Source of the DNA: Linyphia triangularis
Lineage: Eukaryota; Arthropoda; Arachnida; Araneae; Linyphiidae
Assembly (NCBI GenBank): GCA_963978545.1
Contig: OZ021733.1
Location: forward strand, 30,379,330-30,443,329
Length of the DNA stretch: 64,000 bases
Direction: 5' to 3'
Positions 25,320-35,195 of this stretch are shown here, piece by piece. The position numbers and the translations under genes are program-made. Under the pieces are notes generated by a model. The model made no database searches and was not told the origin of the DNA. It worked only from the letters and a program-made list of their open reading frames with translations. Each line of letters begins with the position of its first letter. Positions within the stretch are counted from its first letter, which is position 1.

Positions 25320-26953
25320 GGAATTTCTTTAAGACTATACGATTAAACGCCTTCAAGTTTTCCGCTCATTGCACTAGTTCCTTCATAGCCTTGCACAATC
25401 AGAAATTCAGTGTTTATTCTGAAACTAAGTAACGACTCTAAAATTTGTTTTGCGAGACTTTTTCTTGTTGCTTCTCTTACAGGAACAAATTGCAAAAATT
25501 CTTTTAAAATTGTAGCATTTTTATCGAAAAATCGGACACATAAAACACATTAGAGATATTCATAGTCTCATCAGCAATTATTGCAAAGCACTTTGCGTCA
25601 TTAATTTTGTTGACTAATTTTTGAAGGACTATCATATATTGTATTTCATTTTATATATTCCAACTTAGAAAAAGAGAGTTCCCTCCATTATTTCCCAAGT
25701 GCTCTTGTAGAACAGAATCTCCTGCATCTACCTTCATTCTCGACAGAGCCCGAAAATTCACCTCATTCATCTGTTTCTCACTTGCTCTATCAAGATCAAT
25801 GCGTCCATGATCTGTATGCTCTCTTAACACAATTACTTCCCATCTACAAAATAAAACGCATTTAATTATGGGAGTCAGAAAAAACGAAAATAATTTTTTA
25901 TACAAAACTATTAATACCGTACGCATAATAAAGAAATAACACTTTTTTCACTCATATTTTCTAACATTTAACATCATTATTAAAATTATTGCTTTTACTG
26001 AACATTGATTCAATGTAGTTACCATGTTCCGTTTCAACTATACCAACCTGTCCTATGTACAAGATTTGAGATAAGCGTAATGCGCATGCGCCAGATGTTA
26101 GAAATCTTGGATGGGAATGAAATGTAGAAAATATCACATTGAAACAATATTAAGAATCCACATATATCAGTTAATAATATTTTTTTTTTGCTTTTATAAA
26201 TTGTTTTTACGAAAGTTTTCAAATAATATGATTCTTGAACAGGATTGGCTTTCTAAAAACCAAAGAAGACATTCATTTCAGGTCTGGTTGAAATATCATA
26301 TTGAAACAACATTGTGATATCACATCAGAAAAGTAAAGAAAACAAAATTCTGACTTTATTTTTACTAAACGATTGAAACCACACTAAAATATACGAAATA
26401 AATTGATATCTGCTAATATCTGCTACAAAATATCATCTTCCTTAAAAAATATATTGGAATTGCATATTGATACAATGTGGTTACAATGTGCCTTTCTCAC
26501 TTTCAACGTATCCACCAGAAAACCACATGGAAACAACATGAGTGTGTTGCTTGGGAAGAATGTGGCGATTTTTCTCTATTTTTTCACGAACACCACAATC
26601 CAAACGCTGTTCAATAGAAACCATTTCTCCTTCACGAACAGTTACGAAACTTTCTGCGTCTAATACATTAGTTTGGTAGTACTTTAAGTTTTCATGTTTG
26701 AAGAAAATTTCCACTGCGTTTTTCCAATTATCTTATATCATTTTCACAAATTTTCCTGCCGGAAGATATTGTTGACCAGTTCCTGATGGTGCAAAGAGAA
26801 GAGATAACAGTACTTACAAAAAGCACCATTGAGAGTCCGCGAGTACACCAACCATTTCCATCTGCTCAACCATTTATACTGGAATCGTAAATTTCGCTCT
26901 CCTGTCTTTGGAAAATTAAAATTTGATTCTGGCGCCCGAGCATTTTTCAGCAA
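25320..26953 (-). pseudogene. hAT transposase relic (ZMYM1/DUF4371 type)
   Basis: Minus-strand fragments occur in the order of a ZMYM1-like hAT transposase. At 26953-26744 is a TTF-type zinc-finger region (RNLRFQYKWLSRWKWL, then FCKYCYLFS). At 26714-26540 is YYQTNVLDAESFVTVREG..IEKNRHIL. At 25850-25680 is HTDHGRIDL..NFRALSRMKVDAGD. At 25610-25560 is KCFAIIADET, containing the first catalytic Asp. At 25400-25340 is FLIVQGYEGTSAMSG. Stops and frameshifts separate them, and about 550 bp of unrelated AT-rich sequence (25930-26480) splits the reading frame. The usual GYDG is GYEG here, so the second catalytic Asp is probably lost. No TIRs were located. Confidence 0.8.
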
Positions 26954-26959
26954 ATCTTC

Positions 26960-27655
26960 TTTTTTCCACTGTTCAACCTAAAAAAAAGATTTGTATCAGA
27001 AAAAGTTGCATTGAGCAGACGATTCATTTTTAGTCTTTCATCACATTTTAAAAAGGAATGCGCCATGTAATCACTTCCATTTTTAAGTGTGTTTAAGGCA
27101 ATACCCAAATATTTTACAAAAAGATGCTTCAGGTAAGTAAAGAAAAGAAGAAAAAAAAAAAAAAAAAAAAAACAGGCGAGTAGCCACACACCGAGTGTTC
27201 CCTACTCTCTTGCTGTGCGTGTGATTAGTCGTTTCTGCCCGCAGTCATTAAATTATTCAGCCAGTTTGTAAAAAATTATTTTCAACGGTTAACAAATGTG
27301 TCGAGATACTATTCACTCCACTTGAATGACAGTTTAACACTACTACATCAACTCGGCCAGTATCTTCCAATCCTTTTTAATTAAGTAATTTTTTTATGGG
27401 AAAAACAAAATTTGTATTGTAGGTTATCCAAATCAAAAAAAATGTGGAAATATAATAAATTTTATTTGCCTGTTCATTTATGAAATGTCCAATATCATTT
27501 GCATTGCTGCATGATATAACCTAATATGGTCTAACTACTTTCACCCCTTCAAAAGTCTTTATTGCATTCACAGTTATTTGTAAGAGGGGAAGAGGAACCC
27601 TTTTGCCTTCCTCTCCCCCCTCCCCTTTTTATTCGCACTCCAAAGAATGCATAGG
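26960..27655. other. Intergenic, low complexity
   Basis: It contains a 20-nt A-run (27152-27171) and a pyrimidine-rich block near 27600-27630. No coding signal. Confidence 0.45.
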
Positions 27656-28200
27656 TTGGGTAAGCTACAGTGGCGGCTCGTGGGTATTAAAAGTGAGGGG
27701 GCCCAAATTAACAATTGCATGCCATGGAGGGGGGACATACAAATATCAAGACACATGAATTTCATGTAATTTTGTAAATGTTACTTAAATATATATGGGA
27801 AAAGACAACAATATTAAACAGTTAAATTATCTAAGCATACTGATATCTGATAAAGTAAATATTTCAATAAAAGGAATTATTATTACGAAAACGACGCGAT
27901 GTTTCGTTTGAGAATGGACGACGTCAGGACGTGAATGTACTTGCACCTTTTGCTTTTGAAAATTAAAAATGAAGCGAAGAATTCTTAGGCAAAAAAGTAA
28001 AGTACAGGCTTCAAATTATTCAATTGAACGTAAAATTACGGCATATCCATTTATAAATTGTTCCGTAAGAAATCCGATACTCATTCCCGGTTGAAAATTC
28101 CTGGTTTGAGGTTTTAGCCGCTTTGCACCCTTTTGTATGCGATCTGCACCCCCTTCCCACTGTCTATGCGTTTGAGGGTTTCAATTTTTTATTTATGGAG

Positions 28201-28317
28201 ATTATTTTAAGGATCTTCTTGGTCTTCCGGGAAGCCTACCAAGAGCTGGACGCTATTTCAATGACCAGTGGTCAGTGATTAGGAACAGCCATAAGTACGA
28301 TATTATCGGGACTCACT
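28201..28317 (+). CDS. Candidate captured exon, function unknown
   Basis: A 117-bp open segment lies between an acceptor-like T-rich tract ending ATGGAG (28200) and a good donor CACT/GTAAGA (28317/28318). In phase 1 it reads DYFKDLLGLPGSLPRAGRYF and continues NDQWSVIRNSHKYDIIGTHC with no stop. It starts and ends in phase 1, so it would be a symmetric exon. The composition is protein-like, unlike the AT-rich surroundings. I do not recognise the family. It lies between the left end of the hAT-type element and the LTR retrotransposon, so it may be host sequence picked up by a non-autonomous element. Confidence 0.4.
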
Positions 28318-28329
28318 GTAAGATAAAAA

Positions 28330-29119
28330 AAAAAAATTAAAAAAAAAATTTAAAAAAAAAGTGTGTTATAGTTTACCTTTTGTTCCCTCCCCCCCCCACT
28401 CCCCCGTTAATATTACTAATTACTCCTAATCATATAATGAAAAGCATGTTATAATTAATAATTTTATTAAATTAAGAATAGAGAACACATTAAAATGAAC
28501 TCATGTCGGTTGGACGAAGTGTAAAAGTTAAACAGCCTTGAAGATAAAACTTTTTTAATATAAGAAAAGTTACCAATATTTTCAACAGTATAAAACATTT
28601 TATGTACAATACAGGTGGCTGGATTAGATACCAACAGTATAGGAAGCAAAAGCTTTTTTATTTTGTTTGACATCATAATAATAAATTAAAATACTAATCA
28701 CAAAAAAATAAGTGAAAGTATGAAAACCGATGTCACTCAATTTCTATTCTGTATTTAAGAAAAAGAAAACAAAGAGTTAGGGAAGAGTTATAAAATAAAT
28801 TAAGTCAAAACCTTGGTTAAAAATTCTGTAGAAATCACAGGCGAAAATTTTTCATCAAATATTACATGAATCATAGAAAAAAAACAAGAAAAAAAAAATG
28901 CCGACAGCAACAATTTCACTTTTCGTAACTTTAGAGTGAATACCTAAATAAAAAATTTTATAATGTTTTAAAATAATTTAAATAAATCATTTTAAAGACA
29001 TCGGTATTGCTCCTAATATTCGAGTCAATGATATTTCATGAATCAATTCATGCAAAATAATTATGGCTTAACAGTAGAACTAATGAAAAATGCCATTAAC
29101 TTAGAGTGTGCAATATTTA
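28330..29119. other. Left interior of the hAT-type element, no gene seen
   Basis: AT-rich with A-runs and a C-run near 28390-28398; no coding signal beyond short frames. Confidence 0.45.
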
Positions 29120-29349
29120 TGTGGGAGTAGACGATCAGAGAAGGGACACTTGCTAAGTGTAGAATCCAGCTTTAATGAATCCTTATTGCCTCTTATCTCA
29201 TACTACATCAGGCACAAGCGCCTTTCTTACGTATATTCACATCGAGAATGTTCAGTGATTTGTCTCTCTAATCAGAATGAGGAATACCTCCCTCTGCCGC
29301 TAGGAGTCGCCACGAGGGGTTCTCTAGTGGTGCGCCCCCTATCTCCACA
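29120..29349 (-). repeat. 3' LTR of the retrotransposon
   Basis: 230 bp, ends TG..CA on the minus strand. The stop codon of the 423-codon frame (29339) lies inside it, so the last codons of that frame come from LTR sequence. No clean polypurine tract precedes it; the adjacent minus-strand sequence is AAGATGACCGAG. Confidence 0.93.
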
Positions 29350-30610
29350 CTCGGTCATCTTGGCGAACTATGTCCTCATAGTTTATGTCTGAAGTTATCT
29401 GAAATAGAAAAACACAAGGAAAGCAATATGCACAGATACTATGATTGTCACATCTATGATTGTTTTTGATTGGTGTCTCTTTGTAATGGCCAAAAAATTT
29501 TGTTCGCTGAGTGTAAACTTTAAATGTTCTGTTTTTTTTGCGTCTTTTCTTAAACTGTTTGAGGCTCTCCTTATTCATTGAGGTTTCTTCAGTCTTCTTA
29601 TTTGCATCTGATAATGATCTCTTCTTTTTATGTTTTTCCTTGACATCCTTCTGTCCTTTTTTGGTTCCATCTTGTTGAAGGTTCATTTTAATCTTTGAAA
29701 TTTCTGCATTTTGAAGTTTCTTTCCATGCTGAATATGTTCAACGAGAATAGAATCTTCCTTCATTGCTCTAACTTGTTTAGTTATCTTCACATCCATTTC
29801 CTTTACTTCTTTTTGTCTGGAACATAATTCTCTCTCCAATTCAATGCTGTGATTTTTCTCCTTTAGCTGTCTTTTTAAGTTTGCTCCTTCTTCTAAAAGT
29901 ATGACTGAGGGTTGTAATACTTTATTAGTGGCACTCAACTCACACTTTTCAAGAGTTTGGCATCGTTGACCTAACTGTTCTTGTAGTAACTTGGCTAGCT
30001 TTAATTCATTTTTAAGATTGACAATTTCTTCTTTAGCAGATCCAATTTCCATTTCACAACCTGCAATGTCTTCTCTGTATTTTTCAAGAATTTCAGTGGT
30101 TTCTGCCAGTTCCTTTAAATTTTCCGATTCTATTTCTTCAAGTTTAGCTTGTAATGCATCATTCTTAACTTCCAGTTTAGAGTACTGTACTTTGAAAGTA
30201 GAACCTTCTGTATGCAACTGTAAGATTTCATCTTCACATTCTTTTATCTTACTTTGAGCTTCGTTCAGTTTGCAATTAAATTCTTCCATTTCTCTCTTGA
30301 AATCTTCATCTCCTCTTGGTAGAGCTTTTTTCGCTTCTACTTCAGGAAGTTTTTCTTTAAAAGGCGTACATTCTGTAAGTAAACATGAAGCAATCCTACG
30401 CTTTTCGCCAAATAATTTCGCATCTGCTACGGAATCTTCTCTCTTCTTTTCGCCGCCAAGGTCTAATCTTTCTCGGGCCACACCAGTAAGATGACTAGCG
30501 CTTCTGCATTCGGAAGGCGGAGCTACAAATTTCTCCTCTGCTCTGCTTCCTGATTGGCTGCCGCGGCTGTCGATCTTCTTCTCAACTGTCAGAACAGATT
30601 TGATTGACAT
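29339..30610 (-). CDS. Captured coiled-coil protein gene within an LTR retrotransposon
   Basis: An uninterrupted 423-codon frame starting MSIKSVLTVEKKIDSRG. Residues 1-75 are polar and probably disordered. Residues about 95-300 are a long coiled coil rich in K/E/L heptads (for example KLNEAQSKIKECEDEILQL and EEIVNLKNELKLAKLLQEQL). Residues 305-370 are very basic (KKGQKDVKEKHKKKRSL, KKRRKKNRTF). The last 50 residues are hydrophobic/cysteine-rich and may be read-through of 3' UTR, and the final 16 or so reach the LTR. No pol-like motif is present. Heptad pattern and charge recall HMMR- or centrosomal-type coiled-coil proteins, but only at composition level. The absence of introns over 1.27 kb and its position between protease and 3' LTR suggest a reverse-transcribed host mRNA. 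Transcription would be from the 5' LTR. Confidence 0.75.
   Translation of the reverse strand: MSIKSVLTVEKKIDSRGSQSGSRAEEKFVAPPSECRSASHLTGVARERLDLGGEKKREDSVADAKLFGEKRRIASCLLTECTPFKEKLPEVEAKKALPRGDEDFKREMEEFNCKLNEAQSKIKECEDEILQLHTEGSTFKVQYSKLEVKNDALQAKLEEIESENLKELAETTEILEKYREDIAGCEMEIGSAKEEIVNLKNELKLAKLLQEQLGQRCQTLEKCELSATNKVLQPSVILLEEGANLKRQLKEKNHSIELERELCSRQKEVKEMDVKITKQVRAMKEDSILVEHIQHGKKLQNAEISKIKMNLQQDGTKKGQKDVKEKHKKKRSLSDANKKTEETSMNKESLKQFKKRRKKNRTFKVYTQRTKFFGHYKETPIKNNHRCDNHSICAYCFPCVFLFQITSDINYEDIVRQDDRVWR
29398..29425 (-). promoter_or_regulatory. Strong 3' splice-site-like sequence inside the captured region
   Basis: On the minus strand TTGCTTTCCTTGTG is followed by TTTTTCTATTTCAG, a long pyrimidine tract with an AG ending at 29399. 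Splicing into it would yield a short terminal exon reading into the LTR. It could be the original element's splice acceptor for a subgenomic mRNA, marking the 3' junction of the capture, or simply an intron end. Confidence 0.4.
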
Positions 30611-30744
30611 CTTGCGGAGCGGTTCGCTTTTATTTTCTCTTTTGGCCTCGCCAGACTGGCGCCTGATAACTTGTAAATAAAAAACACGTGGATCCTCTCG
30701 GCTTGGATCTCGAAGCTGTCTGTAAAAGGATGGGTTTTCGAATT

Positions 30745-31080
30745 ATCCTATAACGTCCATTCCAATTATTAATTCATTTGTGTGGTCTTTGATGACGTAT
30801 ATTTTTGCATGATTGAATGAGTTTCGATTTTAATGTCAGTATGGAAATATCCTAATGGTTGTACTTCTATATTACCTAATCCTTTTAGTAATATGTCATT
30901 TCTCATTAATTGGGGTGAACCTATTTTTATATACAAGTCCTCAGAAATGAAGGTGACTTGGCTCCCTGTATCATTCAGAGCAACTATTTCATGATCGAAT
31001 ATTATTACCTTTGTGGTGCTTTTATTGTCAGTGTATGCGCTAATTTTATTGATTGGACTATTATAACTTTCATTTTCGGG
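30745..31080 (-). pseudogene. Retropepsin (protease) domain of the retrotransposon
   Basis: Minus-strand frame with IFDHEIVALNDTGSQVTFIS, the DTG active site of a retroviral-type aspartic protease. After a single frameshift near 30815 the C-terminal part continues (AKIYVIKD, then LIIGMDVIG), the conserved strand closing the fold. A TAA follows immediately, and the sequence then leaves the element, so pol stops right at the protease end. Before the hAT insertion this was in frame with gag: the 8-bp duplication lies between Gag's last readable codons and YPENESYN. Confidence 0.85.
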
Positions 31081-31285
31081 ATACACATTAGGGATGGAAC
31101 GGATGTGAGTTTTGCCGGATACCGTATTTCGGATATCCGGGGTACCATGTCTACCGGATACGGATATCCGAAATGGATTTCGCCGGATATCCGGCCGGAT
31201 ATTCGGTCTATATACTAAAAACGATAGTTATACGATATGCTATACGAAAAAAATGGTCATGATATGAAGTATTAAGTAAATTATA

Positions 31286-31541
31286 ATTAGTGGTTAGCTC
31301 ACCGCACTGCATGCCACAGGTCCATGGTTTGATTCGCGGACTGGGCAAGGTTGACTTAGCTGTTTATACCTGAAAGAAATAAATTGAGGAGGACCATGCA
31401 TGATTGGGAACTAAACACTGGGGTTCGGCGTCAGAATGACCATCTGACTGAAACATCTGCTATGTGACACACAAATGCCACAGTCGAGAAAGCTGAGCTG
31501 GGCCCAGCAGGCCTTAGTCCACACGGGCTGTCGCGCCACTG
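31286..31541 (+). repeat. tRNA-derived SINE-like repeat
   Basis: Begins with GTGGTTAGCTCACCGC (A-box-like) and a B-box-like GGTTTGATTCG near 31328, followed by a GC-richer body ending CTGTCGCGCCACTG. No A-tail or target duplication was identified. A different family from the copies at 3098 and 12331. Confidence 0.5.
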
Positions 31542-31650
31542 CCCTAATAGCACACATCCTCCCAGGGAGGTCCCTGGGAAGTCATTCGTAGTCCCGGGGA
31601 TGACTGGGGACTTCCTAGGGACCTATCTGGGAAGATGTGTGCTATTAGGG
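31542..31650. mobile_element. 109-bp hairpin MITE
   Basis: Ends CCCTAATAGCACACATC (31542) and GATGTGTGCTATTAGGG (to 31650) are exact inverted repeats. The inner parts (CCCAGGGAGGTCCCTGGGAAG and its counterparts) also pair, giving nearly full self-complementarity. No clear target duplication. Confidence 0.75.
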
Positions 31651-31664
31651 TGAGTTAATTTTTT

Positions 31665-31928
31665 TTATTTAAACTTTAGTTGATGAGTGAAAGAGATCTT
31701 TGTTGCTGATTTTATATCTTGTAATATTGATACTTTTAGTTTTTCATATAGTTCTGGCAGGGCTTTATCACGAAAATAATTTCTATTTGGAAGCGGATAA
31801 CGAGGAGCTAGGTATTTTAATAACTGACAAAATCCTTCTCTATTCAAAATGGAGAATGGTTCAGCATCAAGAGCCATTAACTCACCTAAAATTATATTAA
31901 AATTTTTTTTTACAATGTTGAAGTGCAA
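31665..31928 (-). pseudogene. hAT transposase fragment
   Basis: Encodes about 87 residues including ALDAEPFSILNREGFCQLL, then APRYPLPNRNYFRDKALPEL. This matches the conserved early catalytic-domain segment of BED-type hAT transposases (the 'pf..ve..gF..ll..l.P.Y..Psr' region). The rest of the catalytic domain and the C-terminal dimerisation domain are missing; the SINE/MITE insertion lies directly downstream. Confidence 0.8.
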
Positions 31929-32404
31929 AATATAGCTACTTTCAATTTACTTCATGCATTGTTTATAATTGATAAATGATTACAAAATTATACCGGAGGC
32001 ATTTGTTAATAACAAAAGATTTATTTTAAATATTTTATGAAATTGAAGTCTATTTTTTTTTGTAATGCACCTAAAACATTACGGATTTAAAGAAATCTCG
32101 TAGAAAACTTAAATTGGATCTATCGGAATATTCCGTCTTTAAATATAAACTTAAAAAATTTCGAACCCAAAATTCATCAACATTATGTTATACCATATTT
32201 AAAATATATATTTAATATAAACAAACAAAATTAGTACTTACATATTTTTGTGGTTAAGGCTTTTGCTTTAGGATCATCTAAACTCCACAATTTTGGTACA
32301 AATAATTTCGATTCCAATGTTGTCTGCGTGCATTTCTTGTTTTGATGAATTGTTTTTTCTTGTTAATCAATATTTGATGCATTTAGTGAGTCTTTAAAGC
32401 TTCG

Positions 32405-32545
32405 GTGAATTTCCTTATGCACACTCATTAAATGGTTCCATAAGGGTTTTGTGGGAAAGGATTTTGGGCTTTTGCCGCGCACATTTTTTAAACGATTCTG
32501 TGGAGCAAGTAACACATAGGGCTTTGCTTTCGTCATTTCCCATTA
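32405..32545 (-). pseudogene. BED zinc-finger relic of the hAT element
   Basis: The minus strand reads ESKALCVTCST and, in a second frame about 45 nt on, PTKPLWNHLMSVHKEIH. The C-x2-C plus H-x4-H arrangement and WNHL.S.H fit a BED finger. One frameshift separates the halves. It lies upstream of the transposase fragment, as expected for an N-terminal DNA-binding domain. Confidence 0.65.
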
Positions 32546-33388
32546 ATTTTAAAATACTTTCAAATGGGTGATTTTAAATGAGCCATTATTAAAAATTATA
32601 AATTGGATTGTAATTGGAGAAAACTAAAATTCAAGGCATTCTAGAGAGCTAAATATAATTCCACATTGTGGCGCTGCTTTAAAGACCTAAAAATTACAAT
32701 ACTTCATTTTACGTCAGAAAAAATACACCAGCTTTCAACTTCTGCCAATGAAAAATCAGAAATTAGACCATACCATTCACAGCATAAAGGGGTAGGGAAT
32801 TATCGTCGATAGAACAAAAAAAAGCATTGAGGATTGCGCATTGATTATTTATTGCTTTTTACTCGCTAGCAAATGTCAGAAAAAAAGGAGGAAGTGAGAA
32901 TAACTAAAACTCTTAAGTCACTTATGTTATGGAAAAAAAGTACTATTTATTAGTATTTCGGTTCGAGTTTTACGGAGAAGCATTCAAATATAACATCTAG
33001 AATTAATCAGATCATAAACTTGGAATGAAAAGAACATATTGCAAAACACGTATGAAGGATGTGTATGGAAAAAGATTGGAGGAATGGTTTATGCTTATCA
33101 ACTCAGCGTCAATAATACGGCGCCTCTTTCTGTTTTCGTTTTCTAATTTGACTGCAATTTATGTCCAAGAAAAAAAAATTACAAATAAAGTGTAGGGTGC
33201 GGTGTTTCCTTTGTCCGAAAAAGATTATTATTTTTTTCAAAAAATTATTTCTTGTAGATACCTGGTGGTCGGATATACAGCCGGATATCCGAATGAAATT
33301 ATCGGATGTCCGGTATTTCAAATCGGATATCCGACGGGGTTTCGGATATTGAAAAATCAGCCGGATATGCCGGATATCCGTTCCATCC

Positions 33389-34558
33389 CTAATACACATT
33401 ACTTTTATAATTAGGAAAATTACTAATTACAGCTCTATTTGCCTTCTTTTTTGGACAATAGGCCTGAATGTGCCCGATTTCATTACAATTAAAGCATTTA
33501 ATACCTTGATTTTTAACTTCAAACTGGTTATATTCATTAGGCCACTCTGTATTATCAACAATACCATTATTTATTTCCTTATAAAAATGGTTAGTATTGG
33601 TTTGAGCACGAACGAATGGACGTTCCTGTATATTTTCTCTAGACTGCCAGTGCTTCCTGTTTTTTTCTTCATATTTATTTTCGCGAAATACCGTATTCTT
33701 TTTAAAATTATTTCTAGTTGAATCAAAGTCATCGAGTTTGTTGACCAAAATTTCCCTATTTTTTATTTTCGGAAGTTCGTCCATAAAGTGTTCTCGAATT
33801 TCTTTGGGTAATTTTCTTTTTATTTGATCTACTAGCATTAATTCTTTTAAATCTTCAAATGTTGCGACATCAAGTCCGCTCAACCATTCGGTTAGATAAT
33901 TGTTTAGTTCAAAAGCAAAGTCTCTCCATGTCTGACATTGTTCTTTTTTATGGAAGGAGAATTGTATTCTGAACTGTTCTGGGCTAAGTCGGTATCGTCT
34001 CAGCAAAATGCTCTTAATGTGGTCGTAATTATTCGCTAGTGTTTCCGGCTCACGTGTTATTAAGCTTGCTATGTCAAGTGGAAGCAATGTGATTAAATAA
34101 TTCACCCAAGTATCTTTCGATATTTCTAGACGACTTATTTGTCTCTCAAATAGTGTCAAGTAGATGATTATATCACTACCATCAAATGGTTTCATATACT
34201 GTAATATATTTGGGCTTCTGCCTACTTCGTTTTCCCGTGCGTTTGTTACAGTAGCGCCAAGTTGGCGAATTTCTGCTTCTATGCGCAGTTTCGCTAACTC
34301 GAATTCTTTCGCTTCCCTATCTTTTGCTAACTCAAACTCTTTCGCTTCCTTTTCTTCACGATCATTTACAATTGTGTTTAACATATTTTTAACGAGGTTT
34401 TCATCATAATCGGCGTGTTCTGTTATTAATTTACATAATTGAGCGATTTTTGGATTAATGGGTTGTTCCAATCCCAGTTCATCTATTAAAGCGAGTAAGT
34501 CATTCTTTCGTGCTCTGGCAAGAAACGCGATGTTAGTATAATCGAAAATTGTACTCAC
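33389..34558 (-). CDS. gag: Gag polyprotein, interrupted at its end by a hAT insertion
   Basis: 389 codons before the hAT sequence; the stop is supplied by the inserted element. Residues about 60-105 form a charged helix with a direct repeat (AKEFELAKDREAKEFELAK). Residues about 120-280 resemble the capsid/SCAN-like region of arthropod Ty3/gypsy Gag (YMKPFDGSD, then RYRLSPEQFRIQFSFHKKE and MLVDQIKRKLPKEIREHF). Residues 358-371 are the zinc knuckle CFNCNEIGHIQAYC (CX2CX4HX4C). The start ATG follows the leader from the 5' LTR directly. The frame is otherwise free of stops, consistent with the young LTRs. Confidence 0.88.
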   Translation of the reverse strand: MSTIFDYTNIAFLARARKNDLLALIDELGLEQPINPKIAQLCKLITEHADYDENLVKNMLNTIVNDREEKEAKEFELAKDREAKEFELAKLRIEAEIRQLGATVTNARENEVGRSPNILQYMKPFDGSDIIIYLTLFERQISRLEISKDTWVNYLITLLPLDIASLITREPETLANNYDHIKSILLRRYRLSPEQFRIQFSFHKKEQCQTWRDFAFELNNYLTEWLSGLDVATFEDLKELMLVDQIKRKLPKEIREHFMDELPKIKNREILVNKLDDFDSTRNNFKKNTVFRENKYEEKNRKHWQSRENIQERPFVRAQTNTNHFYKEINNGIVDNTEWPNEYNQFEVKNQGIKCFNCNEIGHIQAYCPKKKANRAVISNFPNYKSNVY

Positions 34559-34559
34559 A

Positions 34560-35195
34560 GTTTTTCTGTTGACTTGTTACCTCGACTTGTGACAGTCAGT
34601 GCCTATGTTTCGTTATGGTCTTCCAGTGCTTGCTGGTCCCCTCCTTAATGATGTTGACCTCTTGTATTTGACACGAAGTTTCTTGGCTTCGACGGCGGTG
34701 TTCCAATGCTTGTTGTTTCCGCTAAACAATCCTCTTCGTCGGCGCTGACTTCGCTTTTCCGACGTGGTGGTTTCGCTTTCCGATGAGACGTGATTTCACT
34801 TTCCGGTCACTGTGCTAGCTGGTTCACTTCTCAGTGATATCGACTTCTTTTATTCGATGAGCAGTTTCTTGGCTTCATTAGCGGTGTTCCAATGCTTGTT
34901 GTTTCCGCTAGGCAATCCTCTTCGTCGGCGCTGACTTCGCTTTTCCGACGTGGTAGTTTCGCTTTCCGGTGAGACGTGGTTTCCCTTCCCGGTCACTGCG
35001 CTGTTATGTCGTTTATACTGCTAGGTGATACGACGGCTTATACTCCGATCCCCGGTTCACTGCTGGGTGACTACGGTGCTGTTCGGTTTCATTTGTACTC
35101 GTATCTCGTACTTCTGGTTTGCCCTTACACGTTCTGCCGTTTGGTTCTTAACGTAACGTTCTGACACCTACTCAGTTCGTGATGCCGAGCCCCCA
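34560..35195 (-). other. Untranslated leader with a ~186-bp direct duplication
   Basis: Two copies of a block of roughly 135 bp (about 34682-34815 and 34868-35000) sharing GTGTTCCAATGCTTGTTGTT and CTGACTTCGCTTTTCCGACG. The plus-strand motif CACTTTCCGGT also recurs. Such repeats in the leader may relate to packaging or translation control. GC content is higher than in flanking DNA. Confidence 0.7.
35178..35195 (-). promoter_or_regulatory. Primer binding site of the retrotransposon
   Basis: Directly adjoining the 5' LTR, the minus strand reads TGGGGCTCGGCATCACGA. It begins with TGG, complementary to a tRNA CCA end. I could not identify the matching tRNA. Confidence 0.6.

Larger units (their letters stand above)
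31089..33391 (-). mobile_element. hAT element (BED-finger type) inserted in the retrotransposon
   Basis: TIRs TAGGGATGGAACGGAT at 31089 and its inverse ending at 33391, with a perfect 8-bp duplication ATACACAT at 31081-31088 and 33392-33399. Subterminal blocks at both ends are packed with the short palindromic motif CGGATATCCG (31120-31205 and 33270-33380), probably transposase binding sites. Inside on the minus strand are a BED zinc-finger relic and a hAT transposase fragment. A SINE-like repeat and a hairpin MITE sit at 31286-31650. At 2303 bp it is a decayed, internally deleted copy. Confidence 0.93.

Noticed and set aside
24916..25332. Frames of 62-137 codons on both strands
   Set aside because: Lie at the decayed 3' side of the hAT relic; no conserved motif, and opposite-strand overlap suggests chance.
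29991..30494. Plus-strand frames of 74-88 codons
   Set aside because: Antisense of the 423-codon coiled-coil frame; serine-rich composition reflects complementary lysine/glutamate codons.
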